Assembly: GCA_032158295.1 (NCBI GenBank)
Contig: CM063253.1
Location: 20,761,583-20,825,582, forward strand
DNA length: 64,000 bases
Reading direction: 5' to 3'
Origin: Pycnopodia helianthoides
Taxonomy: Eukaryota > Echinodermata > Asteroidea > Forcipulatida > Asteriidae
The translations under genes and the position numbers were made by a program. This document shows, one piece after another, positions 23,162 through 36,564 of the stretch; the stretch's first letter is position 1; the number at the start of each line of letters is the position of its first letter. The notes below the pieces were generated by a model. The model was not told the origin of the DNA. It did not search any database and was given only the letters and a program-made list of their open reading frames with translations.

Positions 23162-23205
23162 GTTGCCTAGAAACGGGGCAAATGGTGTATGTTTACTATG
23201 GCAAC
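23162..23205. promoter_or_regulatory. Two X-box-like palindromes (RFX binding sites) in RFX intron 1
   Basis: GTTGCCTAGAAAC (23,162-23,174) and GTTTACTATGGCAAC (23,191-23,205) each fit the split-palindrome X-box layout, with one half site perfect (GTTGCC in the first, GGCAAC in the second). They are 16 bp apart. A further GTTGCC half site lies near 23,249. Binding by the encoded protein is inference. Confidence 0.4.
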
Positions 23206-24516
23206 ACATTAAAGACTGGAGTGGAATGACAACAGACTGGTCCGGGTCGGTTGCCAGGGGAGGCCTTGCTGGAGAGAAGCAATTTCAATGTTGTCTTTGC
23301 AGATTAGGAAAGACAAAGAAATGGCCGAGCATCGAAACTAAAAGCATTGTTCAAACTGAACGACACTGCCAACAAGAAACTTTTAACAAAAATCATCAAC
23401 CTAGCTTTTCCGTTACACCAATTCGTCAGTGTGTGTCTGTCCATGTAGACCTAAATTGTACATGTACCGTGCAATTCATTTAGGCCTACATGTTGTCTTC
23501 CTGTTTCTGAAAGACTCTGCTAACAAGTGCTGGGTCGAAACGGGAGGCCATGTGTTCTCCCCTGACAGTGGTCCGCTGGCATTCTCTACAAGTACAAGTG
23601 GTCCTGCTGGCTACATGTAGTTCAGTGTTGAAATGCATCCATATTTAGTATGAATTGTGGACTTATGGAAAAGCCTGAGGACTATTGAAATGGCAGACTA
23701 ACTGGTCCTACTGGTCAGTCACCAAATAAGTTAAGGGCAAACCCTGTACACAATTTTTGCATTTCTACAACAAACTGCCCTTTTTAAAAACACACTGCTG
23801 TGTAGCATAGTGTTAGCCAGTGGGTTGTCTTTTGGAGACCATTTTAAATTTGGACACCTTTAATCAGTCATAATGCACAAGTATAGCATTTTAAGTGTAT
23901 CTTAAATGTACCTCACATTAATAACTTGGGCCCCACTGTTTTTGAATTCTCAGCAAGTTGGGATGCTGATTTTTCAGATCCTTGCTAAGTTCAGTACACC
24001 TAGTTCACAGTGCCCATGGTTGTTGTATACATTCAAGTACAAGTACAAACAAGCCTTTTGTCCTCATTCATTCACTGGATGACGACCACCACAATGCTTT
24101 GTCACCTCACAAATAATACTGAACGATTTGTCTGGTGGCTCTAAAGGCAGAGTCAAAACATGTACACTGTTGCCATGACAAGAGCTTCAGCACTCAAAAC
24201 AACTGTGCCAAAATTTTCTACAATCAAGATAATAACAAGTATCAAAATGTATTCTTGCTTTACCAGCAAGAACCGGCAAGGGTAAAACAACTAGAGCAAA
24301 TACCTTAATACATAACCATGGAAGTTGGTGTTGTATGGAAATTTCATGAAGGCAGCACAGCAACTAAAGGGTCGCACAAAAAACAAACAAACAACCTTGA
24401 AGCATTGAAACAGGAAGCCACACTATGCACTGTAGCATCCTAATCTAAGCTAAAAATCTAAACCAACGTATCAGGACAAACAGTGTACATAGTAACCTCC
24501 AACACTTTTAATAAAG

Positions 24517-24652
24517 CAGACATTTTGCTTTCCAGTCACAGATTGTACATAAGTAATGGAATTTTGGCTGGTAACCATATTCTGGTAAGCATGATTTTGT
24601 TACATGTGCTTAGCTACTTTTTGTGCTTTAGCAGCTCTATGAAATTGGGCCC
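24517..24652. repeat. Family A MITE, left-truncated
   Basis: Only the right arm is clear: GGCTGGTAACCATATTCTGG, then GTGCTTAGCTA, ending GCAGCTCTATGAAATTGGGC. Confidence 0.6.
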
Positions 24653-24960
24653 AGAAGAGGTTTCAACAGAATGTTTTTTTCTCGTTGGATAGCCAAAAGA
24701 CAATCCACAATAGCGAGGTAACCAAACGTTGCTTAGGGCATACTTTCCACTGCTGATCTATGGGGTTTAGTTTGTTCACACAGCTTTCATAGAAAATCAA
24801 AACTAACCCTTCGACCATAGAGTGTTGACGACCGTATAATGTAAGCTCGGATGACACCAAAATCAATGCCTGAAATTGGGCCCAAATCTCAGGAGCTAAG
24901 AGAAACTTCATTACATAAACCACAAAGGATTTATTGTAGTTTTAAATGTGGGGAGTTCAG

Positions 24961-25354
24961 TTAAAGGCAGGATACTTGTGGCTAATTGTCAAAGACTAGT
25001 ATCCTCACTTGGTGTTTCCCAACATGAACAAAATAACACAAACCTGTGAAAGGTTGGGCTCACTGGGTCATCGAAGTTGCAAGAAAATAATGAAAGAAAA
25101 AACACCCTTGTTGCATAGAACTGTGTGCTTTCAAATGCCTTTCTCAAATGCCTCCCTGAAATTCTGTGACATTCTTTTCACTTTTGAGAAATTTAAAGAA
25201 TAAGAATTGACGTACATGTACTTGCTCCTTAAAGAGAGGGTATACTTATGGTGAAAGGCTTCATGCCTGAAGCCTTTTCTCAGATTCAAATATTTTAGTG
25301 AGAAATTACCTCTTCTCATTTATAAACACCATAACCAAAAGCATCCACTGCCTT
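24961..25354. mobile_element. TTAA-type MITE, family B (GGCTTC hairpin type)
   Basis: It begins TTAAAGGCAGGATACTTGTG and ends CCAAAAGCATCCACTGCCTT. The central hairpin is AGGCTTCATGCCTGAAGCCT. It carries the shared internal block AACCTGTGAAAGGTTGGGCT. Confidence 0.8.
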
Positions 25355-25787
25355 CATTCAAGTCTATAGTTTAATAATCGTTACTAATGTGCTACATGTA
25401 CAATTCTCTTTCAGGAAACACAATCATTCTGCAGCAGAATTTGATCTTCAAAGGTACACTCCAGCAAGAACATACAGGAAGTATGGCACACATACTGTAG
25501 TTTCACTCAAACTTAAAGCATACATCAATTTTCCCAGATAAAAGTTTCAGCATAAAAAATTAGTTTCCACTTTAACTGGTACAGTTAGAGCACTAGCAGC
25601 AGGGTGCCGTAGTAGTAAATTGTGAGTGGGTGTGATGACATGATGATTGCCCTTTCTGCTTCCACTACACTTCATTAGACATGTGTACTAGCGTAAATGT
25701 GGGCGAGGTAAATCAGAGAAAAACAAACTTCATTCGTCCACCATTCCAGTACTGCTGTATTTTTGTGCACTTTCTGTGAAATCATTG

Positions 25788-26144
25788 AAGGCAGGAGATA
25801 CTTTTGGTAATTGTCAAAGACTAGTATCCTCACTTGGTGTATCCAAGCATGTATAAAAAAACAAACCTGTGAAAATATGGGCTCGATTGGTCATCGAAGT
25901 TGCAAGAAAATAATGAAAGAAAAAGCACCCTTGTTGCATAGAATTGTGTGCTTTCTTTCTCAGAATCAAATATTTTAGTAAGAAATTACCTCTTTTTCAA
26001 AAAACTACATTACTTCAGAAGTTCAGAGGGAGTCGTTTTTCACAATGTTTTATGAAAATCAGCAGCTCTCAGGTGCTCCTTACCAAGTAAGTTTTTATAG
26101 TAATGCATTTCTTGTATAATTACCAAAAGTATCCACTGCCTTTA
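25788..26144. mobile_element. TTAA-type MITE, family B
   Basis: It begins AAGGCAGGAGATACTTTTGG and ends ACCAAAAGTATCCACTGCCT. It includes the shared block AACCTGTGAAAATATGGGCT, but the central hairpin seen in its siblings is deleted. Confidence 0.8.
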
Positions 26145-29100
26145 ACCATTCTATGCCGTTTATGTACAGGGAATGATTTCGTCCAGCAATTTTGCACTGT
26201 AGCAAAAGAATGTAACCTGAACTGTTTTTGTCTACACTGAATGCCAATATTGAGTAGAAAACCATGATTTTTGAGAATCAAATGATACATTTTGTGTAGC
26301 AATGTTCTCTGCTATACATTGTACCATGGAAATCACTCACTGATGTATGATAGAAATGTCATGTGTTCAAACGTTTTATACAGAGGATATTTAACATGTG
26401 TTTTGCAATTTACAGAATGTATAAAATATCACTTGGAAACAAGATCACCCTCCTCACAGGAGGTAATATTACATACAATTTAAATGCATTTTGCACTTGA
26501 TCAATATAAAATTGATACGTTTTTCAGCCAGTGATCTGCAATTTTAATGCAGCACCTAGGCTGCGGCCAGAATAGAGAGAGTCCGCTATCTCACCTTTCC
26601 TGTAAGCTCCTACTCATGAATATTTAACCAATACAGCATCATTCAACTTGACACCGACTGGTCTTTAATACCCCTGGATGTATGTTATAAATACATGTTG
26701 ATTTACATTTGTCAAAAACCTTTTTTCCCTGTTACTTGTTTCCTTGTTGCAAATTTATAACCACTGTTCTAAATTTTAAATTACAGGTTTGTTTTGCTAA
26801 AAAGAAAGACGTTTGAATCCAACCCCCAAAATATTGAAACTGCACACTATTTCAAAGTATTTCTGCCTTTAAAGGAAACTGATTGTAGTCATAACTTAAA
26901 GCTATATTATCGATTATTCCAATCAGGAATAATTATTTGGAACAGAATACTGCTATTTCACAGGGTTACTGTACAAATGTAGTATGCTGCATCCCACTGC
27001 CTCAAAGCCCCTAGTTCAACCCCGAGCATGCAGGTGACTGATAATTGATAACAATCATTCAATAAAATAATACATACATGTACTGGCCTGATATTTGACC
27101 CTTCAGAGGTAGTAGGGACATTTTAGTGTGGACTTTGAGGCTATTTAATAATTAATCTAATAATTAATATTGCCAATTGCCGAGGGCAACAAATTTGGGA
27201 ATCAGATAATGTAAATCTAGGAAAAATTTGAATATATGGCAACTTCTTTTTGTATTCACTCTGAACAGTATCATTTTAGAACCTTGTCTTCTAAGGGTTA
27301 TACTACATAATGGTTCTGACTAGCCAATCTGCCAATACGGCATCACATTTATCCTCATCTCCGATTCCAATGACAATCAAATTAACATTCAGTAACTTAT
27401 CAAGCAATCTGATCCACTGCATTTTTGTAAGATTTTTCTTAGGGGGGGACTGGCTCTTTTTTTCCCTTCTTTTTCCTAGTTACTAGGCTGCTCACTTATA
27501 TGCTAATTTCATCTTGCAATGACTCTGTCTTCCTCAGTTGAACAAACATGGAACTGATTTCATTTTGAAACACACTGGTGACCTTTGCAGTATTATTGAG
27601 TCAATTACATTCAACCACCTCTGTCTACAGTGCACACAATAATTAAAGACTTGTAACCAATATGGGAAGGGGGGGGGTCTGCACTGATATGTTTCAATCC
27701 AAAGCTCACTAATTACTAAATAATTCCATTCTTCCAGACAGCTATTTGCATGAAGAAACTGTTGCTCATTTCGATTGACACAATAACAATCTAGCTTAAG
27801 ATATGAAAAGTATGCAAAAACATGATCAGGCCTGATACTTCACAGCAGGCAATGGAGGTAAATGCCTCCAGTGCCCCTAGTCACTGCCTTGGTGCCCCTT
27901 GAAATGTTCAGCTAGAAATTAACAGATTCCTTAAAGGGGTGCCTTTTACAAAGGAGGAAACTCCTTGGCACCCTTGCCCTGTCAGGAACAAAGCATCAAT
28001 CAGGCCTGCGGGACCAAACATTATTGGTTGTAAACCATATTTATTGAGGATTTGAAGTTTCTTTTCCTTCAAATAGTAACGTACACTTTCCCGTTAAACA
28101 TATTTTCTGTTCAAATAATATTTTTGGGGATTGACTGAGGTAGGCCTTTAAGTTTAAGATGCAGTTTACAAATAAATTACCATTGCTGTTTACAACTACA
28201 TTTGTAAGGCCAAAGTTATTTGGGGAAAAAACAAATAACATTTTGCTTATTAAGTTATAGTCCACTCTGTTGTGAAAAGGGCATTCATGTGAATTGTGAA
28301 GGAGAATTGAACAAAAATTACAACTGTCTTTTAATGGTTGACAGGATGGTCAACTTGACTGTCACTTCTAGTAGAATACAGTCCAGTGCTTCAAACAGTT
28401 TGGGTGTACCACTGAATATTTAAAACGTTATTGTAACAACAACAAATGTGCCCACAACTTTTTATAGTAAAGAAATCCGCAATACTTTATATTAAATTAT
28501 GGAAACTGAAATTCAATCACAGCGCTCTTGCTTGCATAAATAAAGTAATGACATGTTAAACTTTCTCTTCAAGTTTTGTATAGAACTAGCCTCATTTAAA
28601 AGAATATTCAGGACAGAAAGCTGTAATGTCTGGCACCTATTCCCATGCATGTTTATCATGTAGGATACAAACTAGGCCATGCAAGGATTCAGTTTTAATA
28701 AGTAAAACTCTGGTTGCATCTGTTGACATGGTCTTGAATTTGTTGCCCCTTACAGGTTCACTAAAGATATTCGGATTCTTTTAAAATGAAATGCATATTT
28801 TCTCATAAAAACAGCACGAACCCACCCCAGCAACCATGAAATTCCAGCTCTGGCTCTCCCATCAAGGGGACTTGGCAAAAATCCCTTACCACATGCGAAT
28901 GTAAATGCCCACACTGGCAAGAGCCGGTCTTCCTTCACAGTACAAACATCCTTTAAACATCTCAGATAATTGCCTGCAAATTAAACCCTCCAACATAACC
29001 TCAACCTATTAAAATCGAACCCATATTTTGTTTGATTCTATTGGACCCAAAGACTGCACTTGTCAAGTGATTATGCTTTACATGGGATTAAGCACGCACC

Positions 29101-29346
29101 CATAATCAGAGTCCAACACTTTGGGTATTGAGTTGCCATATGGTGTTGATTTTTTGTTAGAGTGAGGAAGGGTAAATCACTCACAGTGCATCATATCTAT
29201 AGGGTTTTTTAACCCTTTTTAGCACTCATGCACAAGTAAACATCCAGTCATGTACTCCTTAAACACGGCACGGAAAGTGCCAAGATTTTCTACTGAGGTT
29301 ACCTAAAAAATCTATAGATAACTTTTGTTGTAATTATTTTCATGTA

Positions 29347-29500
29347 AATTGGGGTTGAACAAAGAAAAATTGACTAAAACAGAGAGACCGCAATCATAGG
29401 GCTTATAGCTCAGTTGGTAAAGTGCCAGCACGTTAGTCCGGAGGTCCACAGTTCAAATCCCGCTCGAGTCAAGTTTTCTTTGTTCAACCCAGAATTATTA
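29347..29500 (+). repeat. tRNA-headed SINE flanked by inverted TTTGTTCAACCC motifs
   Basis: The A box TAGCTCAGTTGGTAAAG and B box AGTTCAAATCCCG are intact at 29,405-29,460. Upstream GGGGTTGAACAAAGAAAAA mirrors downstream TTTTCTTTGTTCAACCC. The acceptor strands do not pair well, so this is a SINE rather than a tRNA gene. A second copy lies at 49,882. Confidence 0.7.
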
Positions 29501-31983
29501 AAAATTTACCCAGTCAGTTTCCCTTGTGGTTTACTACTTGATATTTGTATGCATTACGAGATCAGTTTTTATGTGGTAGAGGAATGGGAGGGTTAAATTA
29601 CCTGCACAGTTGTTTCGTCCTTTATCATATTGTGAAGCTTTGAGGTTGAAAATATATGAAAGATCAAGTAAAATTAGGAAACATTGTTTGTGTACGAGGT
29701 TAACGTCTGTTACATGGAAAGTTGTGCACAGAAGTTTGCGCAACTTCACTGTCGTCTCAAAGACACAAACTGTTAAAAAGTGATTGAAAATATTCAGAAC
29801 ATGGAAATAAAAACTAATGCCTCCATTACGTGCACATAACTTCTCACCTTAGAATCCTTTTTTAAATCATGGTGTTCCGTGTGTAAAAATGACCGCAAGT
29901 TTATCATGAAAGCAAATACAGTTGCCATTACTGTACATTAAGCGTGAACTACATTGTACATCAAATACGGTCCATGCACACACAAACACATAAGTGTGTA
30001 AACACGTACTAGGTCTGCAATCAGGGACCTTCTATTGTCCCTCTTTTGTTTGTACTTAAACTTTTTGGCATCAGCTCCCATTAGTTTTGTACACACTTTC
30101 CACCTAGGGACCTTTACCCAACCTGGGACCCTAGGTTGTCCTCTTTTGTTAAGGTTTGAATGCGTGTACATACCTACCCAGACCAACTACATGTACTTGT
30201 GTGTGTGTGTTGTGTGTTGCATTACACGTGTGTTGTTGGAACTTGCGACCTTTGGAGGTGGGAAAACAAAAAAATTCCTTCTAGAGACCATGTGTTATTT
30301 TTAGACCACCGTAATATTGAGATCGCGCTTTGTCTACTGCTGTTTGATTTGAAATGCACGTGTAGAAGTCAAGATACAACTTGCCATCTTTCGCAAGCAG
30401 TTTGGGGACGTTTTGAGGAGTAACAGGCAATGGGGTTTCAGGCGGTTTGAGAACAAAAAAGTACTGATGACAACTCCCGTAATTTCTAAGCCACTTTGGA
30501 TTCACACCAACAACCTCAATAAAAAATTGAGGTCCAACCACTTGGCCACACTGCCAATCATGCCATTACCGATCTCAGACCTCCCCTTTAATGAGGAAAG
30601 GAAACCCAAAATAGCACATTACTTGCATTCATGGAGGTTTCCTGTCACAGATAGATAAAGTTGATTTAACATACTTTCAATGTCAAACGCACTGTATCAC
30701 TATTCCATTCCAAAGGAGACCAGGAAACAGCCCGAACAAAAGGTCAAATGTCAACTTGAAAGAAGAGTTTTTATTAACAATTGTTATCAGACTACAGAGC
30801 TTTGCATTCCAAGAGAGACAAATCATAAATTGGGGGGGGGGGGGATACAAATCTGAAAAATAAATTTGGGGATAAACTTGGTATTGGCACTTTTGAAATT
30901 TAGTCTCAAGAGACAATAACAGTTGTAGCTTTGAACTCTATATTAGTCTGGCAGCACTGCACCACTGGTGCTGGGAGGAATTGCACAAAATCAAGGTTAG
31001 CCTTCAGATTAGCTGTGAAAAGAAAACCTTCAACATCACAAAATAGCTTGTTACACTTAAGCTGCACTCAATATTTTTGAGTGGTCTAATGTGTTTTTAA
31101 TTATATGAATACATAAACACCAGCAAACCATCAAAGTGATAAGATAATATATGCAATTTATAATCAATTTTGTTATTTAAACAAAATTTGAATTGAATTT
31201 GCGGATAGGTCTTTGACTGGATAACAAATAAGTGTATATGAAAAGTTTTTGTTTTTCTGAACGTCAAGGTACATATATTTCCTTTTCTAGAAACACTCTG
31301 AACTTAAATGTAAAGGAAGTGTACCAGTCATGTTTACCGTGCCATTGGTCTCTAGAAATGATTTGGACCAAGTGAGGTAGCATGTTTTAAACTGACACCA
31401 AGTGGTATTGTAGCCATAGTGTTAGCCAGAGGGGGTCTGGTGTCTTTTGGACACCCTGCTTTAAATTTGGACACCTGCTTTATCTGTCATTTACATAAAC
31501 TGTAAGTAAACAATTTGGACTCCCAGTTTTTAAATTTCCAGCAAATTTGGACACCCGGTTACCCAGTGTTATTGTCTTGTCATTGATAAGTAGAAATACA
31601 GCCCTCATCAAGCTCTGTTCTTAGTACAAAAAAGACCCTTTCACGGTATTATGCGCCACATTGAATCTGCCCCGCGAGTCGTGTTTCGAACCTGATTTGT
31701 AGTTTCACGCTTGCTTCTTAGTTAGTCCACTGTGCCTCAAGTGCGATCAAGTAGCGGAGTTTGAAATAAACAATGCACCACGGAAAATAGGGGCAGATTC
31801 AACATGGTGAAAGGGTTTATTCAATTCATGCCAGTGCGAATGCAAAATGCTAAGCGAATTTGACGTCATAAATTTTAATAAACTATATTTGGAGTTGAAA
31901 TATGCTCAGCTCTTGCGAAACATTCGCTGCAAATATAGAACGGTATCGTTTGCCTCTCAGTCTCGGTCTCATATTGAATGAAG

Positions 31984-32272
31984 TCCGATTTTGTGCTTAC
32001 TGTGCGAGTTTCCATTTCATAGCGCTGCTAACCGTAATAAGTGAACGAAAAGGCATGCTAACCTCCCCCAGTGCTTACTCACTGTTACTGTATGAAAATG
32101 AATGACGCAACAATGCAAATCCACAGTGAACACGGAAGCTGGCCATTCATTTTTTTGCTAGGCTGTGAAATACTCTTTATACGCGTAAGCAAATTTTTCT
32201 GCTACAGAGTACAGACAATATTGCAGATATTTGCTACGGTTATTCGTTAAGCAGCACTGTGAAATTGGGCCC
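31984..32272. repeat. Family A MITE
   Basis: The left arm is CCGATTTTGTGCTTACTGTG (terminus degraded) and the right end is AGCAGCACTGTGAAATTGGGC. Internal blocks match the copy at 418-691. Confidence 0.7.
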
Positions 32273-32875
32273 AGGTTTTTGCGGTATGCCGGTCGGCCTA
32301 CGTACCAGTGCCCACCACAACACTACCAACATATTATTATTTTAAAACAGTACAATGTCATGAACATCTGTGGCCATGATGATGACTGATGAACAAAAAT
32401 AAACAAGAAGTCTAATTCAATTGACAAAAATACAGCTGGCCTAAATAAATTTATGTCAAGATGAACATACCATGACCATGCTCAAACACAGTACATTTAC
32501 AAACACAAAACAAGTGTGAAATTTGTGGAGTACAGACGTTTAGCACCGCATGCTTTTCGTAATCAACAGCCATGTGAGATCAAGCAAGATGCCCAACATG
32601 CCCAATGACGCAACGTTACGATCCAATGCTTCAGTACCATACCACACTACCCGACGAACAAACTGCAGAATTGTACATGCAAGAAATAACCCCGCGCAAA
32701 ATCGCCATTTTGGAACGCCGCCTGTAAAAACCTAGGCTCAACATTCCCCGACATTTCTCAGTCAATTTCTCAAATTCAGTACAAATAAATCACCCAAAAG
32801 AGAGCCAGAATGTGCAGTTTGTTCGTACGGGCTATAGTCTTTACACACTCCAACGAATCAAAAAGGAAAAATTAC

Positions 32876-33010
32876 CTTGTAGTTGGCGGGTAACAGTCGC
32901 CAGGACTACCGTGGCTATGGCGTTTATTCTCAAGGCAACAGTTGCTAAACCTCGTCACTACACATCAACGATAAAACATCCGCCAATGGCCGCTCCCTGC
33001 ACGTCTAAAT
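32876..33010 (-). other. Candidate RFX 5' UTR exon and promoter region
   Basis: The minus strand reads CCGCCAACTACAAG/GTAATTT, a good splice donor, preceded by locally CpG-richer DNA. Coding exon 1 begins with an acceptor, so an upstream non-coding exon must exist, and this is the best candidate seen. The 5' boundary is a guess. Half-site-like GGCAAC and GTTGCTAAAC lie here (32,935-32,955). Confidence 0.35.
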
Positions 33011-34345
33011 CCTTTAAAGAACCCACAGAAGTATAACAAATTCTTTATAATAATAAATTCTAAGATTACCTAATCTATTTGAAACTTGTTTAGAAACATA
33101 TCCGCTTTTTACATGTTATTTATTTAGAAGCTAATTTGGCAAATAGTGCGTTGCTAAGTGGATGGATATAGATGTGCTTCGGCGCTAGAGAGAAGAAAAA
33201 GACAAGCTCCCATTTTAGTGCATAATGTATGCGCACTACACATGCACAGTGCAATGATTGCGTACATCCTAATGTACACTCACACAACTTCGTACGTATA
33301 GATTATCGATTTTGATTTTTAACGGAAACAAATAATTGTGAAGTGGTGTGACCTCGTTATTGTGAACATGTTGTTCAAGCTACCCTCAGAATTGTTTTCA
33401 GTTACTTTGGCCAGGTGCAATATTAAACACCTGTCCCGCTAAGATAAAAGAGTACACAAAACGGAATCATTATGCGATATCACTAATGATAATTGCTACC
33501 ATAATTTATTCAAATTATTGACAATTTTTTTCGAAATGCATTCGTTGTGTGCTGTAAAATAGTTAGAGCGCCCTCTGTTGATTGAACGGAGTCTCAGTAA
33601 TCTCATAAATTGATGGAACAGCAATATCCTTAGCAGCAATGAAATTGTTTGCTTTGGTGCACTCAGAGCCCAAAGCAATTTGAATTATTTTGTGTGACAG
33701 GTTCGCTACATCCTTTGCTAATGCAGTATACTTAGGTAGGGTTTACTATCAAATTGTCGTTATTGTTTTGTCTTAATGATGCTGGGTCAGATTTTTTCCC
33801 AATTTGACCGGAAATGTTTTTTTTTTTTTTTACGGTGAAACAACTTTTTTTTTTACAGATTCGAGAAAGTTAAAAGCTTTCTATAAGGTATTGTACGATC
33901 CGCCAAAAATGAAAATGATTTTGTTATTGTCTGGATCTGATCATCCTTGCTCTATGATCTGACATTGTCTCACGTCCATCTCTGCATTGTCCGTGGCTCA
34001 ACTCCAATTATTTGTATGCAACAGTTCGCTGTGTATGTTTTTCGTTGAATCTCTGAAAATTCGTTCAGAGAAATAATTCTTACACAAAGTTTCTTTCGGC
34101 AAAAATAGGACCATGCAAGTTTTGAGCAGCTCTTTGATGTACTGTGACAGAGTTGCTCTTCGGACTGAATTGCTCGGCCTAAGTTGGTTGTTGTTAATCG
34201 ATCTGAGCAGCTGCTTTATAGGCGGTTAGATTCGTTGAGCTTATAGATCGATGCCGAACCCGGTGTCAAACACTGATGGAGCGCCCTCTGTTGGTAAATG
34301 TGGATTCGGCCATCCAATCGTCGTTACATCCCACAACACAATATA

Positions 34346-34505
34346 GGCCCTTTTCGAATCCACAGCTTCGGCTCCGGATTGGACTTCAGGCCCAGTTTTC
34401 TTGTATGAAGCCCTGACCGCAAAGCATGCGTAAGTTAAAATAATTGAGGGAGCCTAGATAGCCTGAGCCGATTTTGGAGCCGAAGCCATGAATTCGAAAA
34501 GGGCC
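34346..34505. mobile_element. 160-bp MITE with GGCCCTTTTCGAA termini, ATA target duplication
   Basis: The left end GGCCCTTTTCGAATCCACAG and the right end ATGAATTCGAAAAGGGCC are inverted repeats, extended inward by CTTCGGCTCC/GGAGCCGAAG. ATA flanks both sides (34,343-34,345 and 34,506-34,508). Confidence 0.85.
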
Positions 34506-34951
34506 ATAGCCCGAACATCTGACGTCACACTTCGAGGCTCGTGTTTAACGCCATGCCCGGAGACCGGCTTCATCGAGCGTTTGGAGGAATCCTGATAAAC
34601 GCACCTTTGACCTCGCATCCCATTCACATGGTTGTCTTTTGTATGCCATAGAATTATATAGGAACATACATTACCGTAGTTATAGACCGGTGCCTGTCCT
34701 TATTCTTGCGGATAAGGACAGGAGACCAGTCTACATCCCACCCACATTGCATCGAAACAACAAGACGGCATACATAAAGGGGAAACTGATTTCAACACTT
34801 ATTTGTTTCCAAAGTAGCGTCCAAAACGTTTGCCATTGCTGCTAACTTCGGTTTGGTTTTACAACTAAAAGTAAAAGGGCAAAATAATGCGACTCTTTTG
34901 CTGACTCAATTCCGAGCGCCAAGCTTCAGGGGCGCGCCAAAGAATAAAACC

Positions 34952-35467
34952 GCCTTGTCCAAGGCTCTTTACGCAAGCACCCCGCTAGTTTGAATTCACC
35001 AGGTAGCATAACAATACTGGCACGGTACTGCAGTACTGATATACAGTATACCGTGGGGTCGAAGTATGGTTTTTCAACCTCGTATTTCTGTAAACGGCAG
35101 CTTATGTTTTTCTTTATCATTGCGCAGGGCAAGGGATTTCAGCGCAATTACGTATGCTGGAATCGGATATTGAATATTCATTTACTGTACTGGGCGGATA
35201 ATCGTCCAATCATAAACTCTCGTTGTGACGTATTGATGTGTGTTTATCACTACTTAACTGATAAGCATAACCTATGGGAAATATTAGCATAAAGCAACTC
35301 CGCCCACAATCTGACCTTTTTACAGTATGAACAAGGCTCTGTTTTTGAAACGAGGTTGAAAAACCATACTTCGACCCCACGTTATACTGTATATCAAGTA
35401 CCACCGTGCCAGTATTGTTATACTGGTGAGTTCAAAGCGGGGTGCTTGCGTAAAGAGCCTTGGACAA
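34952..35467. repeat. Foldback element with about 115-130-bp arms
   Basis: The left arm (from CTTGTCCAAGGCTCTTTACG to GGTTTTTCAACCTCGT) reappears inverted at 35,350-35,467, starting ACGAGGTTGAAAAACC and ending AAAGAGCCTTGGACA. The spacer is about 265 bp. Four overlapping open frames here are by-products. Confidence 0.85.
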
Positions 35468-36564
35468 TAGGCTACATTGATTACAATAATTTTTATGCCA
35501 GGGCTTGGTTTCAAAAGGCACTAACATTGATCTTTAGTATTTAGTTAACCAATCTATCAACTTTAAAGTTGCATGGCCTGATTTTCAGCCTGATGTTTTT
35601 GAAAACTTATTTTCTCTGAACGAATTTTGACAGATGATGCTTCAAAACGAAAAACACCGAAGAGCTTTCGCATTATGCACAAAAATACATGCAACATTCA
35701 AAATTGTTTGTGTACATGGCTAGTGATTTGACGGAAGTGATTAATTTAAAGTTTAACTGCCAATAATCTTTGGCAAATTTGATCTCTTTTTTTAGTGTGG
35801 GCTCGATTCCACGACGGACACTATATAGAGTCATTGCTGTCAATATCACCTTAGTAATTTGTGTTGTGACACACTTTCAAATAAATTATTTGCAGACAAG
35901 CGAACATTTCAGCACAACAAAGTGTCACTGCTGGCCTCTTTTGTATGAAATGATGGATTTTTCAATGTTTCATAACAAAGTGTCTGACATATAATGTAGA
36001 TCATCAGTATTCTATTTGTTACAGTAGGGGCTTATACGTTTTGTGGTTACCATGGAAATACATACACAGCCCGTCAGCAGAGATCTAAAATGATATAAAT
36101 AAGTCTACTGTCATTATATTTCGTTGTGGTAGTGGAAAATTACTGAACCCTAGGCCTAACGGATGTTTTTTTAAGGTTTATTTTTTGCATGTTCATGTTT
36201 TGATTCAAAAAGTCGCACATACATTCGGTTGCAGCAAACAAAACATGAAATTTTTATTGCAAGCAGTCTTCAGTCTGCATATGCTGTTTTCTGTTTAATA
36301 TACAGTATATGCATTGTATTTCTCAGCGTATCCCTATTGGTTATTTCTACACTTTATTTCCTTTCTTCAATCCAACAAAACCAGCCACAAAATTGTACCA
36401 AGAAATCATGAATGTTTCGAAAAATATGCATATTTGAACAGACTCTTTACTCATTACATTCTATTGTATTTGTCAATATCATTATAGATGGTGATGTACA
36501 TTCTTTGCTTGTATTGGACTAACTGTTACTATATCTCGAGTACATAAATAAATGGGTTTTTTTT

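Larger units (their letters stand above)
19138..32875 (-). other. Probable first intron of RFX
   Basis: This 13.7-kb stretch lies between the proposed 5' UTR exon and coding exon 1. No conserved coding exon is visible on either strand. It holds the piggyBac-like remnant, SINEs, several MITEs, the X-box-like pair near 23.2 kb, and long AT-rich unique tracts (for example 26.5-29.3 kb and 30.3-31.9 kb) in which I see nothing further. Confidence 0.5.

Noticed and set aside
29405..29470. Possible functional tRNA gene
   Set aside because: A and B boxes are good, but the acceptor arms do not pair and a family tail follows, so it is a SINE head.
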